Below are positions 43,432 through 52,949 of a stretch of DNA of 64,000 nucleotides, one piece after another (within the stretch, counting starts at the first letter, position 1; each line of letters begins with the position of its first letter). Source of the DNA: JAIBBD01 sp041390685 (GTDB taxonomy: Bacteria > Chloroflexota > Dehalococcoidia > UBA2979); contig JAWKPL010000001.1 in NCBI GenBank assembly GCA_041390685.1, positions 2,232,001-2,296,000 of the forward strand, read 5' to 3'. The position numbers were made by a program, and so were the translations under genes. The notes beneath the pieces were generated by a model. That model was given only the letters and a program-made list of their open reading frames with translations. It made no database searches and was not told the origin of the DNA.

Positions 43432-44679
43432 GTGGTCGCGGCGACGGACCGTGCGGCGACCCGGGAGCGGCTGCGGCGGCTGATCCGGGAGATCGAGGAG
43501 CGGCCCGCCGCGCCACGGTCGGTTGCGTCGCGAACTGGTGCGCCGCCGAGTGCGGTGCGGTTGCGATTCGAGGCGGAGTGGTGGGAGGCGGACGGGGCTC
43601 TGGTCCGCGAACGGGTCTATCCGGGCTCGTACGTCCACGGTGAGCATGTCCTCGAGGCGCTCGGAGCAGTGGATGGGCGGCTGTGCGCGCTCCTCGGCGG
43701 GGACGACGAGCTCGTGCGGGCACACGTGGCCGATCTCGTGTTCCTCGACATCGAGGCGACAGGGCTCGGTGGCGCGGGGGCGATGGTGTTCCTCGTGGCG
43801 ATGGGACAGTGGGACGGCGCGGCGTTCCGGCTGCGGCAGTACCTCGCGCCTTCGCCGCCTGCGGAGGGAGGACTCCTGCGCCGCCTGGTCGCCGACTGCC
43901 ATGCGGGCAGCCGCGAGCCAGTGCTCGTGACGTATAACGGCGCGACGTACGACGCACCGATGCTCGACGCCCGGGGAACGATGCACCGCCTCCGCATGGG
44001 ATTCGAAGGGATGGCACACCTCGACCTCCTGAAGACAGTGCGGCGAGGGATGCGGGACGCGCTGCGTCCGCATCGGCTGTCGCACATCGAGGCCGTGCTG
44101 CTGGGTGTGCAGCGGCCTGAGGGAGAGGTATCGGGAGCGGACGTGCCGGGGTGGTACTTCCGGTTCCTGCGCACGGGCGACACACGGATGCTGGCGCCGA
44201 TCGTGGAGCACAACGCGGTCGATGTGCTCTCACTGGCCGGGTTGCTGGCGCGCCTCGGCGCGGTGCACGGGCGGATCGAGGAGGGGAGTGACCTCGAACG
44301 TCTGCTGCTGGGGCGGCTGCACGCGCACCAGGGACGGGAAGATGAGGCACGACAGCACCTCGAAGCGGCGCACGTGCAGGCGCGGAGCGCAACGCTGAGG
44401 CACACGCTTGCCATGGAGCTGGCGCGGCTACTACGTCGGGCGGGGCGGCGATCCGAGGCCGCGGCGCTGTGGCGCGAGGTGGCGGCGGGCGATGTTGCGG
44501 CGAGCGCGGCGCTGGTGGAGCTCGCGAAGCACCACGAGCACCAGGAGCGCGACCTCGACGCGGCGCTGATGGCGGTCGAGCGGGCGCTCGCGTTGCGAGG
44601 CCGCGATCCGTCGCTGTTGCATCGGCGGGCGCGTCTGTTGCGAAAGGCGGCGGTGCGGCCGGGGGCGCCCGTCCCGTAG
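43432..44679 (+). CDS. mrfB: MrfB/YprB-type DEDD exonuclease with TPR tail
   Basis: About 415 aa. DnaQ-like 3'-5' exonuclease domain: LVFLDIEATGLGGAGAMVFLVA (Exo I, Asp-x-Glu), VTYNGATYDAPML (Exo II), and VEHNAVDVLSL (Exo III with Asp), as in YprB/MrfB. TPR-like helices occupy about residues 280-405. GTG start 2 bp after mrfA stop makes an operon. In B. subtilis MrfB is the nuclease that trims lesion-containing strands with MrfA. An earlier ATG in the same frame lies inside mrfA, so I did not use it. Confidence 0.82.
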   Translation: MVAATDRAATRERLRRLIREIEERPAAPRSVASRTGAPPSAVRLRFEAEWWEADGALVRERVYPGSYVHGEHVLEALGAVDGRLCALLGGDDELVRAHVADLVFLDIEATGLGGAGAMVFLVAMGQWDGAAFRLRQYLAPSPPAEGGLLRRLVADCHAGSREPVLVTYNGATYDAPMLDARGTMHRLRMGFEGMAHLDLLKTVRRGMRDALRPHRLSHIEAVLLGVQRPEGEVSGADVPGWYFRFLRTGDTRMLAPIVEHNAVDVLSLAGLLARLGAVHGRIEEGSDLERLLLGRLHAHQGREDEARQHLEAAHVQARSATLRHTLAMELARLLRRAGRRSEAAALWREVAAGDVAASAALVELAKHHEHQERDLDAALMAVERALALRGRDPSLLHRRARLLRKAAVRPGAPVP

Positions 44680-44757
44680 GAAGCGCGCCGATTATATTCG
44701 TGGGAGTGGTACGCCCGGCGACTCGCGGGAAGCGCCACGGCCGTCCTCGGAGCACGC

Positions 44758-46038
44758 ATGCCAGAAGAACCTCGCTCCGCTGTCGCGCAGCGGCCCGATG
44801 CGTGGGTGGTCGAACCGCTGCCGCCGGTGCGGTGGCTGCCTGAGCGGCTGTCACCTGTGCGCTACCGGGACTTCCGCCTGCTGTTGATGGGGCTGCTGCT
44901 CGCGTTGAGCGGCTGGTGGATGATCATCGTCGCCCAGGGGTGGCTGGTGCTCGAGCTGACCGACAGCGCGGCGGCCGTGACGCTCGTCGGCGCGATGTTG
45001 TCGTTGCCGTTCCTGTTCCTCGCGCCGCTGTCGGGGGTGATGGCCGACCGCCTGTATCGCAAGCACCTGCTCGTAGGAACCCGGTCCACGGTGGCGGTGC
45101 TGATGTTCGTCGAGGGGGCGCTGATTCTCTCGGGACACATCGAAGTGTGGCACATGGTCGTGCTCGCGTTCCTGGCGGGGTGCGCCTTTGCCGCGGACAT
45201 CCCGGCGCGGCAGTCGCTGATCCCGGACACTGTGCCGCCGTCGCTGGTCGCGAACGCGGTGGCGCTGAACGTCTCTATGTTCTCGATTACCACGATCGCG
45301 GGGCCGATCCTCGGCGCGGGGACGCTGGCATGGGCGGGCGCAGGCGGCTGCTTCATCGCGAACGGGTTTGGGAACGCGGCACTCGCCGCCTCGATCGCGT
45401 TGATGCGCGTGCCGAGGCGTCAGCGGGCCGGCCGGCTGAGCGTGGCCGGGGACTTCATGAGTGGCCTACGATACGTGCGCGGCCAGCGGGTCTTGCTGAC
45501 ACTGCTGTCGGTCTCACTCGTCGTGACGATGACCGGACGGAACTGGCAGCAGCTTGCGCCGGTCTTCGTGCGGGATGTGTTCGACAGCGGTGAGGGTGGC
45601 CTGGGTCTCCTGTACACGATGGCGGGCATCGGCGCGGTGATTGGGGCGGCGTTCCTCGTGGCGGTGTCGCACTGGCGACGGCGGGCGGGCGTGTACGGCG
45701 TGGGGTTGACGGCGGCGTTTCTGGCGATCGCGCTGTTCGCGATCAGTCCGTCGCTCGAGGTGGCACTGGCTGCGGTGCTCGTAGTAGGGGTGGGCCTCCA
45801 GGTAACGGAGACGACCACGCAGACGGTGCTGCTCGTCGAGACACCCGAGGAATTCCGAGGGCGCATGATGTCGCTGTCGAGCCTGATCTGGGGGCTGCAG
45901 CCTCTGGGCGTGCTGGTTGCCGGGGTGATCGCGGACGCGGCGAGCCCGCAGGCCGCGATCCTGGCCGGGTGCGGAGCGGGGGTGACGCTCCTCGTGTTGG
46001 TGTACACGCGCACGCGACGCGTGTGGGCGGCGTTCTAG
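44758..46038 (+). CDS. MFS transporter (MFS_3/EntS-like)
   Basis: 426 aa, about 12 membrane helices. FRLLLMGLLLALSGWWMIIVAQGWLV and a loop-2-type GVMADRLYRKHLL mark the MFS_3 (enterobactin-exporter-like) family. Substrate not predictable. Codon and base composition like neighbours. Confidence 0.85.
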   Translation: MPEEPRSAVAQRPDAWVVEPLPPVRWLPERLSPVRYRDFRLLLMGLLLALSGWWMIIVAQGWLVLELTDSAAAVTLVGAMLSLPFLFLAPLSGVMADRLYRKHLLVGTRSTVAVLMFVEGALILSGHIEVWHMVVLAFLAGCAFAADIPARQSLIPDTVPPSLVANAVALNVSMFSITTIAGPILGAGTLAWAGAGGCFIANGFGNAALAASIALMRVPRRQRAGRLSVAGDFMSGLRYVRGQRVLLTLLSVSLVVTMTGRNWQQLAPVFVRDVFDSGEGGLGLLYTMAGIGAVIGAAFLVAVSHWRRRAGVYGVGLTAAFLAIALFAISPSLEVALAAVLVVGVGLQVTETTTQTVLLVETPEEFRGRMMSLSSLIWGLQPLGVLVAGVIADAASPQAAILAGCGAGVTLLVLVYTRTRRVWAAF

Positions 46039-46063
46039 CGACGCCGCGGCACGGGCTTCGCGA

Positions 46064-47008
46064 CTAGAAGATCGCGATGGGGTTGACAGGCGACCCGGTA
46101 CCTCCGACGACCGCCAGCGGCGCCACAACGAGCATGAATTCCCAGCGGCCGAGCTCCTCGCAGGTGGCAGCGAGGGCGTCGAGGTCGGCGTTGTCGAGGA
46201 GCGGCATGCCCATGTACGGGATCGCGATCTCATGGATGGGGATGCTCACGCCTCGGCCACCCATGGGGAGCCCGCCGGGGTAGGGTTGTCCGCCCGCATC
46301 GAGCAAGTCCCATACGAGGACCGACGCGTCCGTCTCGTAGAGGAACTCGAGCATCGAGGCGTGGCCGCCGGGCATGCGCTCGATGTCGCCCATACCGAAG
46401 TCGGGGGTCGCGGCGTAGAAGGCGTTCGCGCCCGACCGTACGACGATGGCGTCGCCGGGCGCCGGTTCGACGCCCTGGGCGGCGGCGATGTCCTGTAGCT
46501 CCCATCCATGGACCGGCGCTTCGAGGGTGACGTGGGTGGCGCCTCGGAACCGCGGGACGTCGTACAGGACGCCCCGGGTGACGAGGCCCCCCGAGTAGGC
46601 GGAGACATCACCGCTCTTTGCGCCGGCCTCGGTCACATCGGACGCCGGATGACCGTTGTACAGGGCGCCGCCCGGGCCGCTGAAGATATGGCAGAGGGCA
46701 TCGAGATGCGTGATCGACCAGCCGTGAAAGCTCAGGTCGAGCTGGTCGCCTGAACTGGCCTCGTTCACCCGCATGGTCTGCTTGAAGCCGGAGGGCAGGT
46801 TGGCGCGGGTGGGCACGTTCAGCTCGAGGGCGAGCGAGACGGTGCGGCCGTCGCGCACCAAGCCTGCCGCGCGGCGGCGGACGTCGGGGGTGATGTGGTT
46901 CAGCGTGCCGAGGCGGTCGTCGGCGCCCCAGCGTCCCCAGTTGCTGAAGCGTTCGCGGTACGCCGCGTACTCCTCAGCGGTCGGGGGTGTGCGGTCGGCG
47001 AGACTCAT
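46064..47008 (-). CDS. Cyclase-family (kynurenine formamidase-like) hydrolase
   Basis: 314 aa. The metal-binding signature HGWSITHLDALCHIF (HxxxTHxDxxxH) is typical of the cyclase family, which includes KynB and related amidohydrolases. A C-terminal IHEIAIPYMGMPLLDNADL segment is also family-like. Hydrolyses an N-formyl or ester/lactone bond; substrate unknown. ATG 47008 has GAGGAGG 6 nt upstream. Confidence 0.85.
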   Translation of the reverse strand: MSLADRTPPTAEEYAAYRERFSNWGRWGADDRLGTLNHITPDVRRRAAGLVRDGRTVSLALELNVPTRANLPSGFKQTMRVNEASSGDQLDLSFHGWSITHLDALCHIFSGPGGALYNGHPASDVTEAGAKSGDVSAYSGGLVTRGVLYDVPRFRGATHVTLEAPVHGWELQDIAAAQGVEPAPGDAIVVRSGANAFYAATPDFGMGDIERMPGGHASMLEFLYETDASVLVWDLLDAGGQPYPGGLPMGGRGVSIPIHEIAIPYMGMPLLDNADLDALAATCEELGRWEFMLVVAPLAVVGGTGSPVNPIAIF

Positions 47009-47326
47009 GGGGGGCCTCCTCGGGCTAGACGGTACGGTGGGGACTTGCGGCCGGGGCAAACCGGATCGCGGCGAGCGCCAGCGCGGAGCCGGTATCGCCG
47101 CACCTCGATCGGACGCGGGGCGGTCCGTCGGGGGAGGTGCGTCGCCGGCGACGGCACGCGAACTCGCGGGGTCGCCGGAACGAAGCCGGCACCCGGAGCG
47201 GAGCGGTCCGCGTGAGTCGAGCCATTCGAGGTGTTATAGCACCGATGCCCCCGGCTCGCTGCCGTGTGAGCGTACGGTGTGCCGGCCCGGATGCTACGCT
47301 CCCTCGTAATACCGGAGGGAGAGGGT

Positions 47327-48397
47327 ATGGCCGCGACGATCATCTACGGGGACAGTGCGTCCGACTGGGAGCGGGCGGTGTTCCGCGATGGCGACCTCTG
47401 GGCGCCGCTGGACGATGTGACGGCCGGGCTCGGATGGGAGCGCAAGCCGGAGGGCATCTGCCGAGGCGATATCTGCATTCCAGTACCGGAGGGTCGGGAG
47501 CAGCGTCTGCTCTCGGCGGATGAGCGGGAGATGAACCTCACGGAGTTCGCGCGGCTGATCGAGCAGCCGGTGGCGACCGCGGAGGCACATGCGGCCGCGT
47601 ACTTCGGATCGCCGTCCTGGGAGTGGCGGCACCCGCTGCCGGGGGGACTGGCCCCGGACTTCGAGTTGCCCGACTTCGGGGGCCAGCGGCACCGACTGTC
47701 GGACTATCGAGGCTCGAAGGTGTTCTTGCTGTGCTGGGCGTCGTGGTGCAGTTGCCGGTTGTGCCTTCCGATCTGGAAGGAGCTGCGTGACGAGCTCCAT
47801 CCACAGGGGTTCGAAGTAGTAGCCGTGGCGTGCGAGAGCAAGGGGCCGGAGGCGGCGCTGCCCTGGGTGGAGGCGGCGGCGCCGTCGTACCCGATGCTGC
47901 TCGACACTGAGCATCTCGTGCCGGAGCTGTTCAACACGCGGAACGTGCCGGCCGCGTTCTGGATCGACGAGGAAGGCCGTGTCGTGCGCGCGAACGACCC
48001 GATTTACGCCGAGCGGCGGAACTTCCAGACGAATGAGTTCGTGCGGAACGAGGGGTATCTGAATGCGGTGCGGGACTGGGTGACGAAGGGCCCGGCCAGC
48101 GAGTTCGTGCGCGGAACTCCGGGTCTCGAGAGCGTGACCGAGCAGACGTGGGACAACGTGAGCGCGCTGGCACACTTCCGCCTCGGTCTGTGGCTCCATG
48201 ACGAGGGGCACGAGGAGGCGGCGACGGAGGAGTTCAAGCGAGCGCACCAGCTCGAGCCGGCGAACTGGAACTACAAGCGGCAGGCGTGGAACCTCGACGG
48301 AATCGAGGAGTACGGGTACGAGAACGTGCTGCAGGCGATCCGGGATCCCGCGGCACCGGAGTTCTACCGGCAGGTGGACATCGTCAATCAGTGGTGA
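47327..48397 (+). CDS. Redoxin (AhpC/TSA or thiol-disulfide type) with extra N- and C-terminal parts
   Basis: 356 aa. An unusual N-terminal region of about 100 residues carries a Cys-x4-Cys (C45, C50 in ICRGDIC) before the redoxin domain (LAPDFELPDFGGQRHRLSDY). The active site is WASWCSCRLC, C141-S-C143-R-L-C146, so a CxC and CxxC are combined. A helical tail from about residue 285 looks like a TPR-type repeat (HFRLGLWLHDEGHEEAATEEF). ATG 47327 has GGAGGGAGAGGG just upstream. Confidence 0.75.
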   Translation: MAATIIYGDSASDWERAVFRDGDLWAPLDDVTAGLGWERKPEGICRGDICIPVPEGREQRLLSADEREMNLTEFARLIEQPVATAEAHAAAYFGSPSWEWRHPLPGGLAPDFELPDFGGQRHRLSDYRGSKVFLLCWASWCSCRLCLPIWKELRDELHPQGFEVVAVACESKGPEAALPWVEAAAPSYPMLLDTEHLVPELFNTRNVPAAFWIDEEGRVVRANDPIYAERRNFQTNEFVRNEGYLNAVRDWVTKGPASEFVRGTPGLESVTEQTWDNVSALAHFRLGLWLHDEGHEEAATEEFKRAHQLEPANWNYKRQAWNLDGIEEYGYENVLQAIRDPAAPEFYRQVDIVNQW

Positions 48398-48435
48398 TGA
48401 TCTGTGCCGAGGGGCGCGGGGTGAGGAGGCACGCG

Positions 48436-48867
48436 GTGGGTGACATTCGGTTCCAGTACTTCTCGGTCGCGGTGCGCGACCTCGAAGAAGGGATGAAGCG
48501 CTACGAGCAGTTCTTCGGCCTGAAGCCGGTGGGCGAGATCATGGAACAGCGGTGGGGGTTCCGCGGCGTGATGCTGGGGACGGACGAAGGCGCGATCCTC
48601 GAGCTGATCTCGCCGATGCGGGAGGACAGCGCGCTCAAGCGGTTCATGGACATGCGCGAGGGTGACGCGTACCCGGACGGCGAGGGGCTGTATCTCGTCG
48701 GGATGCAGGTGGACGACCTGGCGGCGACGGTCGCCCGGATCGAGGCCGCCGGCGGGAAGATCACGCGCGAGGAGGAGTCTCCGAACGCGGCGTGGGTGCA
48801 TCCGCTGTCGAACGGGAACGTGCTGGTGGAGTTGCTCGCCAGGCCGGACGAGCAGCCCGAGGCCTAG
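48436..48867 (+). CDS. VOC-family (glyoxalase/bleomycin-resistance fold) protein
   Basis: 143 aa. FQYFSVAVRDLEEGMKRYEQFFGL and VGMQVDDLAATVARIEAAGG are the two paired beta-alpha-beta repeats. Metal-binding residues are plausible at the strand ends but no enzyme class is indicated. GTG 48436 has GAGGAGG 6 nt upstream. Confidence 0.8.
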   Translation: MGDIRFQYFSVAVRDLEEGMKRYEQFFGLKPVGEIMEQRWGFRGVMLGTDEGAILELISPMREDSALKRFMDMREGDAYPDGEGLYLVGMQVDDLAATVARIEAAGGKITREEESPNAAWVHPLSNGNVLVELLARPDEQPEA

Positions 48868-48929
48868 ACTGGCGCTTGCCTCGGGTGCCGGCAGTCTCTA
48901 CCGTCGGTAGGGAGGCGGCGCGCCGTCTG

Positions 48930-49003
48930 TGCCGGATGGTGTAACGGTAGCACACGGGACTTTGGATCCCTTGGTCAAGGTTCGAATCCTTGTCCGGCAG
49001 CCA
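48930..49003 (+). tRNA. tRNA-Gln (TTG)
   Basis: Acceptor TGCCGGA/TCCGGCA, anticodon loop CTTTGGA (anticodon TTG), T-arm GGTTCGAATCC, discriminator G at 49000 and encoded CCA at 49001-49003. Confidence 0.95.
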
Positions 49004-49018
49004 CCGCTGCGCCTCGGC

Positions 49019-49047
49019 TTGCCCGGCAGTGAGGCATCCTGCACACT
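49019..49047 (+). promoter_or_regulatory. Candidate promoter for tRNA-Asn
   Basis: TTGCCC at 49019-49024, 17 bp spacer, CACACT at 49042-49047, ending 13 nt before tRNA-Asn. The -10 is weak. Confidence 0.4.
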
Positions 49048-49060
49048 GAGTCGGCGACCT

Positions 49061-49136
49061 TCCCCGATAGCTCAATCGGTAGAGCGGGCGGCTGTTAACC
49101 GCTAGGTTCGAGGTTCGAGTCCTCGTCGGGGAGCCA
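49061..49136 (+). tRNA. tRNA-Asn (GTT)
   Basis: Acceptor TCCCCGA/TCGGGGA, D-arm AGCTCAATCGGTAGAGC, anticodon loop CTGTTAA (anticodon GTT), T-arm AGGTTCGAGTCCT, discriminator G and encoded CCA at 49134-49136. Confidence 0.96.
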
Positions 49137-49881
49137 ACTCAATGGCCCGTTCCGTCGTTATCCTGGCTCCGTCCGCCGGGGTAACGTTCACCGTGGTGCC
49201 CGCGTCGATCTCCAGCACGATCGGGCGCTGACCGACTTCCACGCGCTTCAACAGCAGCCTGAATACTCCTCTGCTCGTGGGGCCGGAGCAGTGGCGAGCA
49301 GACAATGAGTCTCGGCGACCGGCTCCGACGGCTGGAGACACAGGTCCCGCCCGGCCCCGTCTCTCACCGGCCACGCAATGGGCGGCGACGCTCCCGATTG
49401 AGGACCGGAGAGCGGTCCGCGACTACCTCCACGCAGCGATCGACAGTGAGTCGGACGAGGCGTTGGCGAAAGACCCTCGCTACCTTCGTGTCCGCGAGTT
49501 GCTCCGGCTGGCACCGCCGCTCTCGTGAACCAGCGCCGCAGGCTCGGAGCTCTTGAGCAGATAGCGGTCAAACGGTGTACGGGCAGGCACATCGTGCTGG
49601 CGGATGAACTCGCAGCGCGAGGTGGCTGTGACTCCTGCTGGTAGCCGAGGGCGGCTCCTGCGCATCGTCTCGGGCGGAGCTTCGTAGCCCGCCTCACCGG
49701 CAAGTGAGTCCTCGAGACCACCGGAGTTCACCCAGCGGCAATCTGGCCGAAATGCTGCGCCGCTATCGTGACAGTCACGGACGCTTCCCTCGGCGCCCGC
49801 CTCACGTCCCGGCCGGGTCGACGGACCTATTCCCATCCCGTCGGCCCGGCCAAGCCTCGTCCTTCCGTAGGCCACCGGGCG
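49137..49881. other. Gene-poor stretch after tRNA-Asn with possible debris
   Basis: 745 bp with no convincing intact gene. It contains the possible frameshifted small gene at 49305-49528. On the minus strand, just downstream of the tRNA, a short frame reads RPIVLEIDAGTTVNVTPADG, and further on about 49540-49640 one reads EFIRQHDVPARTPFDRY. Both look like fragments of real proteins that I cannot name. No second tRNA-Asn copy is seen. Confidence 0.4.
49305..49528 (+). pseudogene. Possible frameshifted small gene
   Basis: Frame one opens MSLGDRLRRLETQVPPGP, a natural-looking start. From about 49385 another frame continues IEDRRAVRDYLHAAIDSE and DEALAKDPRYLRVRELLRL to a stop at 49528. Joined, they make about 74 aa, helical. 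Not recognised; the join is hypothetical. Confidence 0.35.
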
Positions 49882-50985
49882 TTATTCCGAGAGCTGGACT
49901 GCCCGCCCCTCGACGGATGACCGTTCGATGGCATCCAGCAGGCGATGCCGTGTGAGCGCGTGCTCGAAGTCGGGCATGAACGCCCCGTCGCTCTCCCAGA
50001 CTTCGGCGAGTCGCGCATAACCCTGTGCCACGTTCCGAGGGGGACCCGACGGGGTGCCTTCCGGGACGAGCGTGTACTCTTCCGGGACCGGGAGGGCGGT
50101 GAGCTCGCTGTCCTGCAGGGCAGCGAAGATCTGGTTCGGCCCCGTCGACAGCGCGCCGCCCGAGACGAGCGTCAGGGTGCCGTTTCTGCCGTAGATCTCG
50201 AGCCGGCTTCCACTGGGGCGGGGGACAGCCGCGACCTGGACGGTGACTTCCACTCCGGTCGTCAGGACGCCGGCGAGACCGATGGTGTCCGGGGAGTCGA
50301 CGGGCACCATCGCGTTCATCCCTGTATCGCGCCACTCAGCCACTCGGGTGGTCGCGCGAGCCCGCACTTCGCTGAACTCCCCCAGCACCGCGCACATCGC
50401 GTCGATGCCGTGTCCGCCGGCGATGGTCAGCGTGTTGGCGCCGTTGGCCCGCAGGCGCTGCCAGAGGCGACCACTCCCTCGCTCCCATGCCGCCTGCGTC
50501 ATGACGCTCAAATTGGCGCTCAGGATCTCCCCGAGCCGGCCCTGCGCCACCAGGTCAGACGCATACCGCACCGCCGGGTCGCTGCGTCCTTGCAGACCGA
50601 CGGCCGTCCGCAGTCCCTGATCGCGGGCGTAGTCCGCCATTTCCTGCGCTTCGGCGAGGTTCGCGCCGAGGGGCCACTCGCAGAACACTGGCTTGCCGGC
50701 GCGTAGGCCGGCCATGACCAGGTCGCGATGCCATGGCGCGCGCACCGACACCGCGACGAGGTCCACTTCAGGGTGCGCTGCCATCTCGTCGATGTCGTGG
50801 AACGCCAGTTCCGCCCCGAAGGCGTGCGCCGACGCCTCGGCCGTGTCCGCGTGGGCAGTACACACCGCCTTCAGCTGGAAGTCGGGCACGGCGTGAAGCG
50901 CGGGGACGTGGGCGTTGGCACCCCAGCCGCTGCCACCTGGCGTTATCGTCGCGCCCACAATGCCCACCCGGATCGTCGCTGCCAT
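49882..50985 (-). CDS. Gfo/Idh/MocA-family oxidoreductase
   Basis: 367 aa. Rossmann domain MAATIRVGIVGA followed by CEWPLGANLAEAQEM (the EKP-like segment here is CEWP, with Trp-Pro) and GGHGIDAMCAVLGEF in the C-terminal sheet domain. Uses NAD(P), often on sugar or inositol substrates. The classical Lys of EKP is replaced (EWP), so activity may differ. Lies alone and divergent from the DinB-like gene. Confidence 0.82.
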   Translation of the reverse strand: MAATIRVGIVGATITPGGSGWGANAHVPALHAVPDFQLKAVCTAHADTAEASAHAFGAELAFHDIDEMAAHPEVDLVAVSVRAPWHRDLVMAGLRAGKPVFCEWPLGANLAEAQEMADYARDQGLRTAVGLQGRSDPAVRYASDLVAQGRLGEILSANLSVMTQAAWERGSGRLWQRLRANGANTLTIAGGHGIDAMCAVLGEFSEVRARATTRVAEWRDTGMNAMVPVDSPDTIGLAGVLTTGVEVTVQVAAVPRPSGSRLEIYGRNGTLTLVSGGALSTGPNQIFAALQDSELTALPVPEEYTLVPEGTPSGPPRNVAQGYARLAEVWESDGAFMPDFEHALTRHRLLDAIERSSVEGRAVQLSE

Positions 50986-51273
50986 CCATGTCGTCCTGTC
51001 CGTTGAACCGTACTGACCTGCAGCCGCGTTCGAGTCTCAGTCCCTGCAGCATACGCGCGGACGGGTGACGCGCGTCCTCGCTCCCCTCGGACACGGCGCA
51101 CATCGAACGCTGTGGCGGCCACCCGCTCGATCGGGCTCATTGCAGCCGGCCGGTCGTCGAGAATGATCACCCTTCGTCAGGGACAATCGTGCAGGACGCA
51201 GGCTTGCTCAGTGGCCGGGGAACCGACAGGATCGAGCGCCGGCACGGGCGCGAAACGGCGAGGTGAGAGTGAC

Positions 51274-51741
51274 ATGACTCCTGACGAGATCATCAGGTTG
51301 ATCGAAGAGACGGACGCTCGACTCGAGTCCATCCGTGAACGTCTGGTGGACGGCGGTGAACGGTCGTTGGCAACAGGCGAGTGGAGGGTGCGCGATGCGC
51401 TCAGCCATCTGGCAGCACGGGCGAACCCGGTGGCGAGGTCGATCTGGCGTATGGAATCCGCTCTGGCGCCGGGTGGCGCTCCGGCGTTCGACATCCACGA
51501 AGAGAACGCGGGCCAGCTGCGGGACCGGTCCGGTCAATCGATAGCCGATCTTCTGACCGAGATCCGCGACGGCCACCGTGCGGCGATCGACGAGCTGCTC
51601 GCACTCGACGAGGAAACCCTCGCGCGGCGCTTTCCGGTGGCGTTTCCGCCGCACGAACTCAGCGTGCTCGAGTTCATCGACCGGGCCGGGCCGCAGCACG
51701 ACAATGGCCACCTCGATGAGGTGGAGGCTGCCCTGGCTTGA
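51274..51741 (+). CDS. DinB-like/mycothiol maleylpyruvate isomerase-like four-helix protein
   Basis: 155 aa. DEIIRLIEETDARLESIRERLVDGG and GEWRVRDALSHLAARANPVARSIW match the first helices of the DinB/MDMPI fold, with a metal-binding His expected in ALSHLA (H) and another in the C-terminal DNGHLDE. Often thiol- or metal-dependent hydrolases or transferases. Start ATG 51274 follows AGGTGAGAGTGAC. Confidence 0.7.
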   Translation: MTPDEIIRLIEETDARLESIRERLVDGGERSLATGEWRVRDALSHLAARANPVARSIWRMESALAPGGAPAFDIHEENAGQLRDRSGQSIADLLTEIRDGHRAAIDELLALDEETLARRFPVAFPPHELSVLEFIDRAGPQHDNGHLDEVEAALA

Positions 51742-51949
51742 TGCGCACTATCGCCCCGTAGCGATGCATCGGATGGCGCCATCAACGTGCCGGCGCCCTA
51801 TTGGGTTCCCTTCGGCGCATACAACACGATGTGGCGCTCGGAACCCGCGAGGTCAGGGTCAGCACGCTCCGCTGCCCCGTTACCGACGCAAGCCGTCCCG
51901 AAAGCAGGGTAGTCTGTGTCCGCCGCAGTTACGTGAGAAGGGACTCGCG

Positions 51950-52909
51950 ATGCGAGTAGCACTCCTCGACGACTATCAGGACGTCGCGCTGCGTCTGGTG
52001 GACTGGAGCGCGCTCGGACCGGAGTCCGAAGTCGTGGCGTTGCATGAGCACATCGCCGACAAGGATGCGCTCGTCTCAGCGCTCGCTGGGTTCGACGTCG
52101 TCATGGCGATGCGCGAGCGCACCGCGTTCCCTCGGGACGTGCTGGAGCGGTTGCCGGACCTGCGTCTCATCGTCACCGCGGGTATGGGCAACCGCGTGAT
52201 CGACGTGGACGCCGCCCGGGAACTCGGCAAGACGGTGTGCGGGACGCGCGTCCACGGGCGCGGCACGGCCGAGCTCACCTGGGGGCTCATCATCAGCTTG
52301 CTGCGGAACATTCCACGCGAGCACGCCGCGGTCCTCGATGGGAAATGGCAGGTCAGCCTCGGAGTCCCGCTCGAAGGGAGCGTGCTCGGCGTCATCGGCC
52401 TCGGGAACCTCGGAAGCGCCGTGGCGAGGGTCGCGAACGCCTTCGACATGGAAGTGCTCGCGTGGAGCGAGAACCTGACCGCCGACCGGGCGACGGCCGC
52501 GGGGGCCACCCTGGTGTCGAAGGACGAACTGCTGAGACGGGCGGACGTAGTTACCGTACATCAGGTCCTCAGTCGCCGGACACGGGGCCTGCTCGGCGCT
52601 GCGGAGCTCGCGCTGATGAAGCCGACCGCCTATCTCGTCAACACGTCACGCGGACCGATCGTCGACGAACTCGCCCTGGCGGAGGCCCTCCGCGAGGGTC
52701 GGATCGCGGGCGCCGGCCTCGACGTGTTCGACGTCGAGCCGCTCCCGGCCGACCACCCGTTCCGGCAACTGGACAACATCTTGCTGACGCCGCACATCGG
52801 CTACGTCACGCGCGACACCTACAGCCTCTGGTACGGCGACGCCATCGAGGACATCTGGGCGTTCTATGCGGGTACGCCCGTCCGCGAATTGGGCGGTCGC
52901 CCGGCATGA
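51950..52909 (+). CDS. D-isomer-specific 2-hydroxyacid dehydrogenase
   Basis: 319 aa. NAD-binding GLGNLGSAVARVANAF, catalytic Arg in NTSRGPIVDELAL, Glu in FDVEPLP and His in LTPHIGYVT are all present in order. Reduces 2-oxo acids or oxidises D-2-hydroxy acids (phosphoglycerate dehydrogenase relatives). Substrate unknown. Start ATG 51950; AGAAGGGAC precedes it. Confidence 0.88.
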   Translation: MRVALLDDYQDVALRLVDWSALGPESEVVALHEHIADKDALVSALAGFDVVMAMRERTAFPRDVLERLPDLRLIVTAGMGNRVIDVDAARELGKTVCGTRVHGRGTAELTWGLIISLLRNIPREHAAVLDGKWQVSLGVPLEGSVLGVIGLGNLGSAVARVANAFDMEVLAWSENLTADRATAAGATLVSKDELLRRADVVTVHQVLSRRTRGLLGAAELALMKPTAYLVNTSRGPIVDELALAEALREGRIAGAGLDVFDVEPLPADHPFRQLDNILLTPHIGYVTRDTYSLWYGDAIEDIWAFYAGTPVRELGGRPA

Positions 52910-52949
52910 CCGGAGGTCACGGGCCTGCTCTTGCCGATGGGATCACTCC

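Noticed and set aside
42605..44854. Open frame of 749 codons on the minus strand
   Set aside because: Antisense to mrfAB. Composition is Pro/Arg/Ala-rich with no motifs; a shadow.
49137..49881. Integrative element at tRNA-Asn
   Set aside because: The segment is gene-poor and has fragments, but I see no second copy of the tRNA 3' end and no integrase, so I do not claim an att site here.
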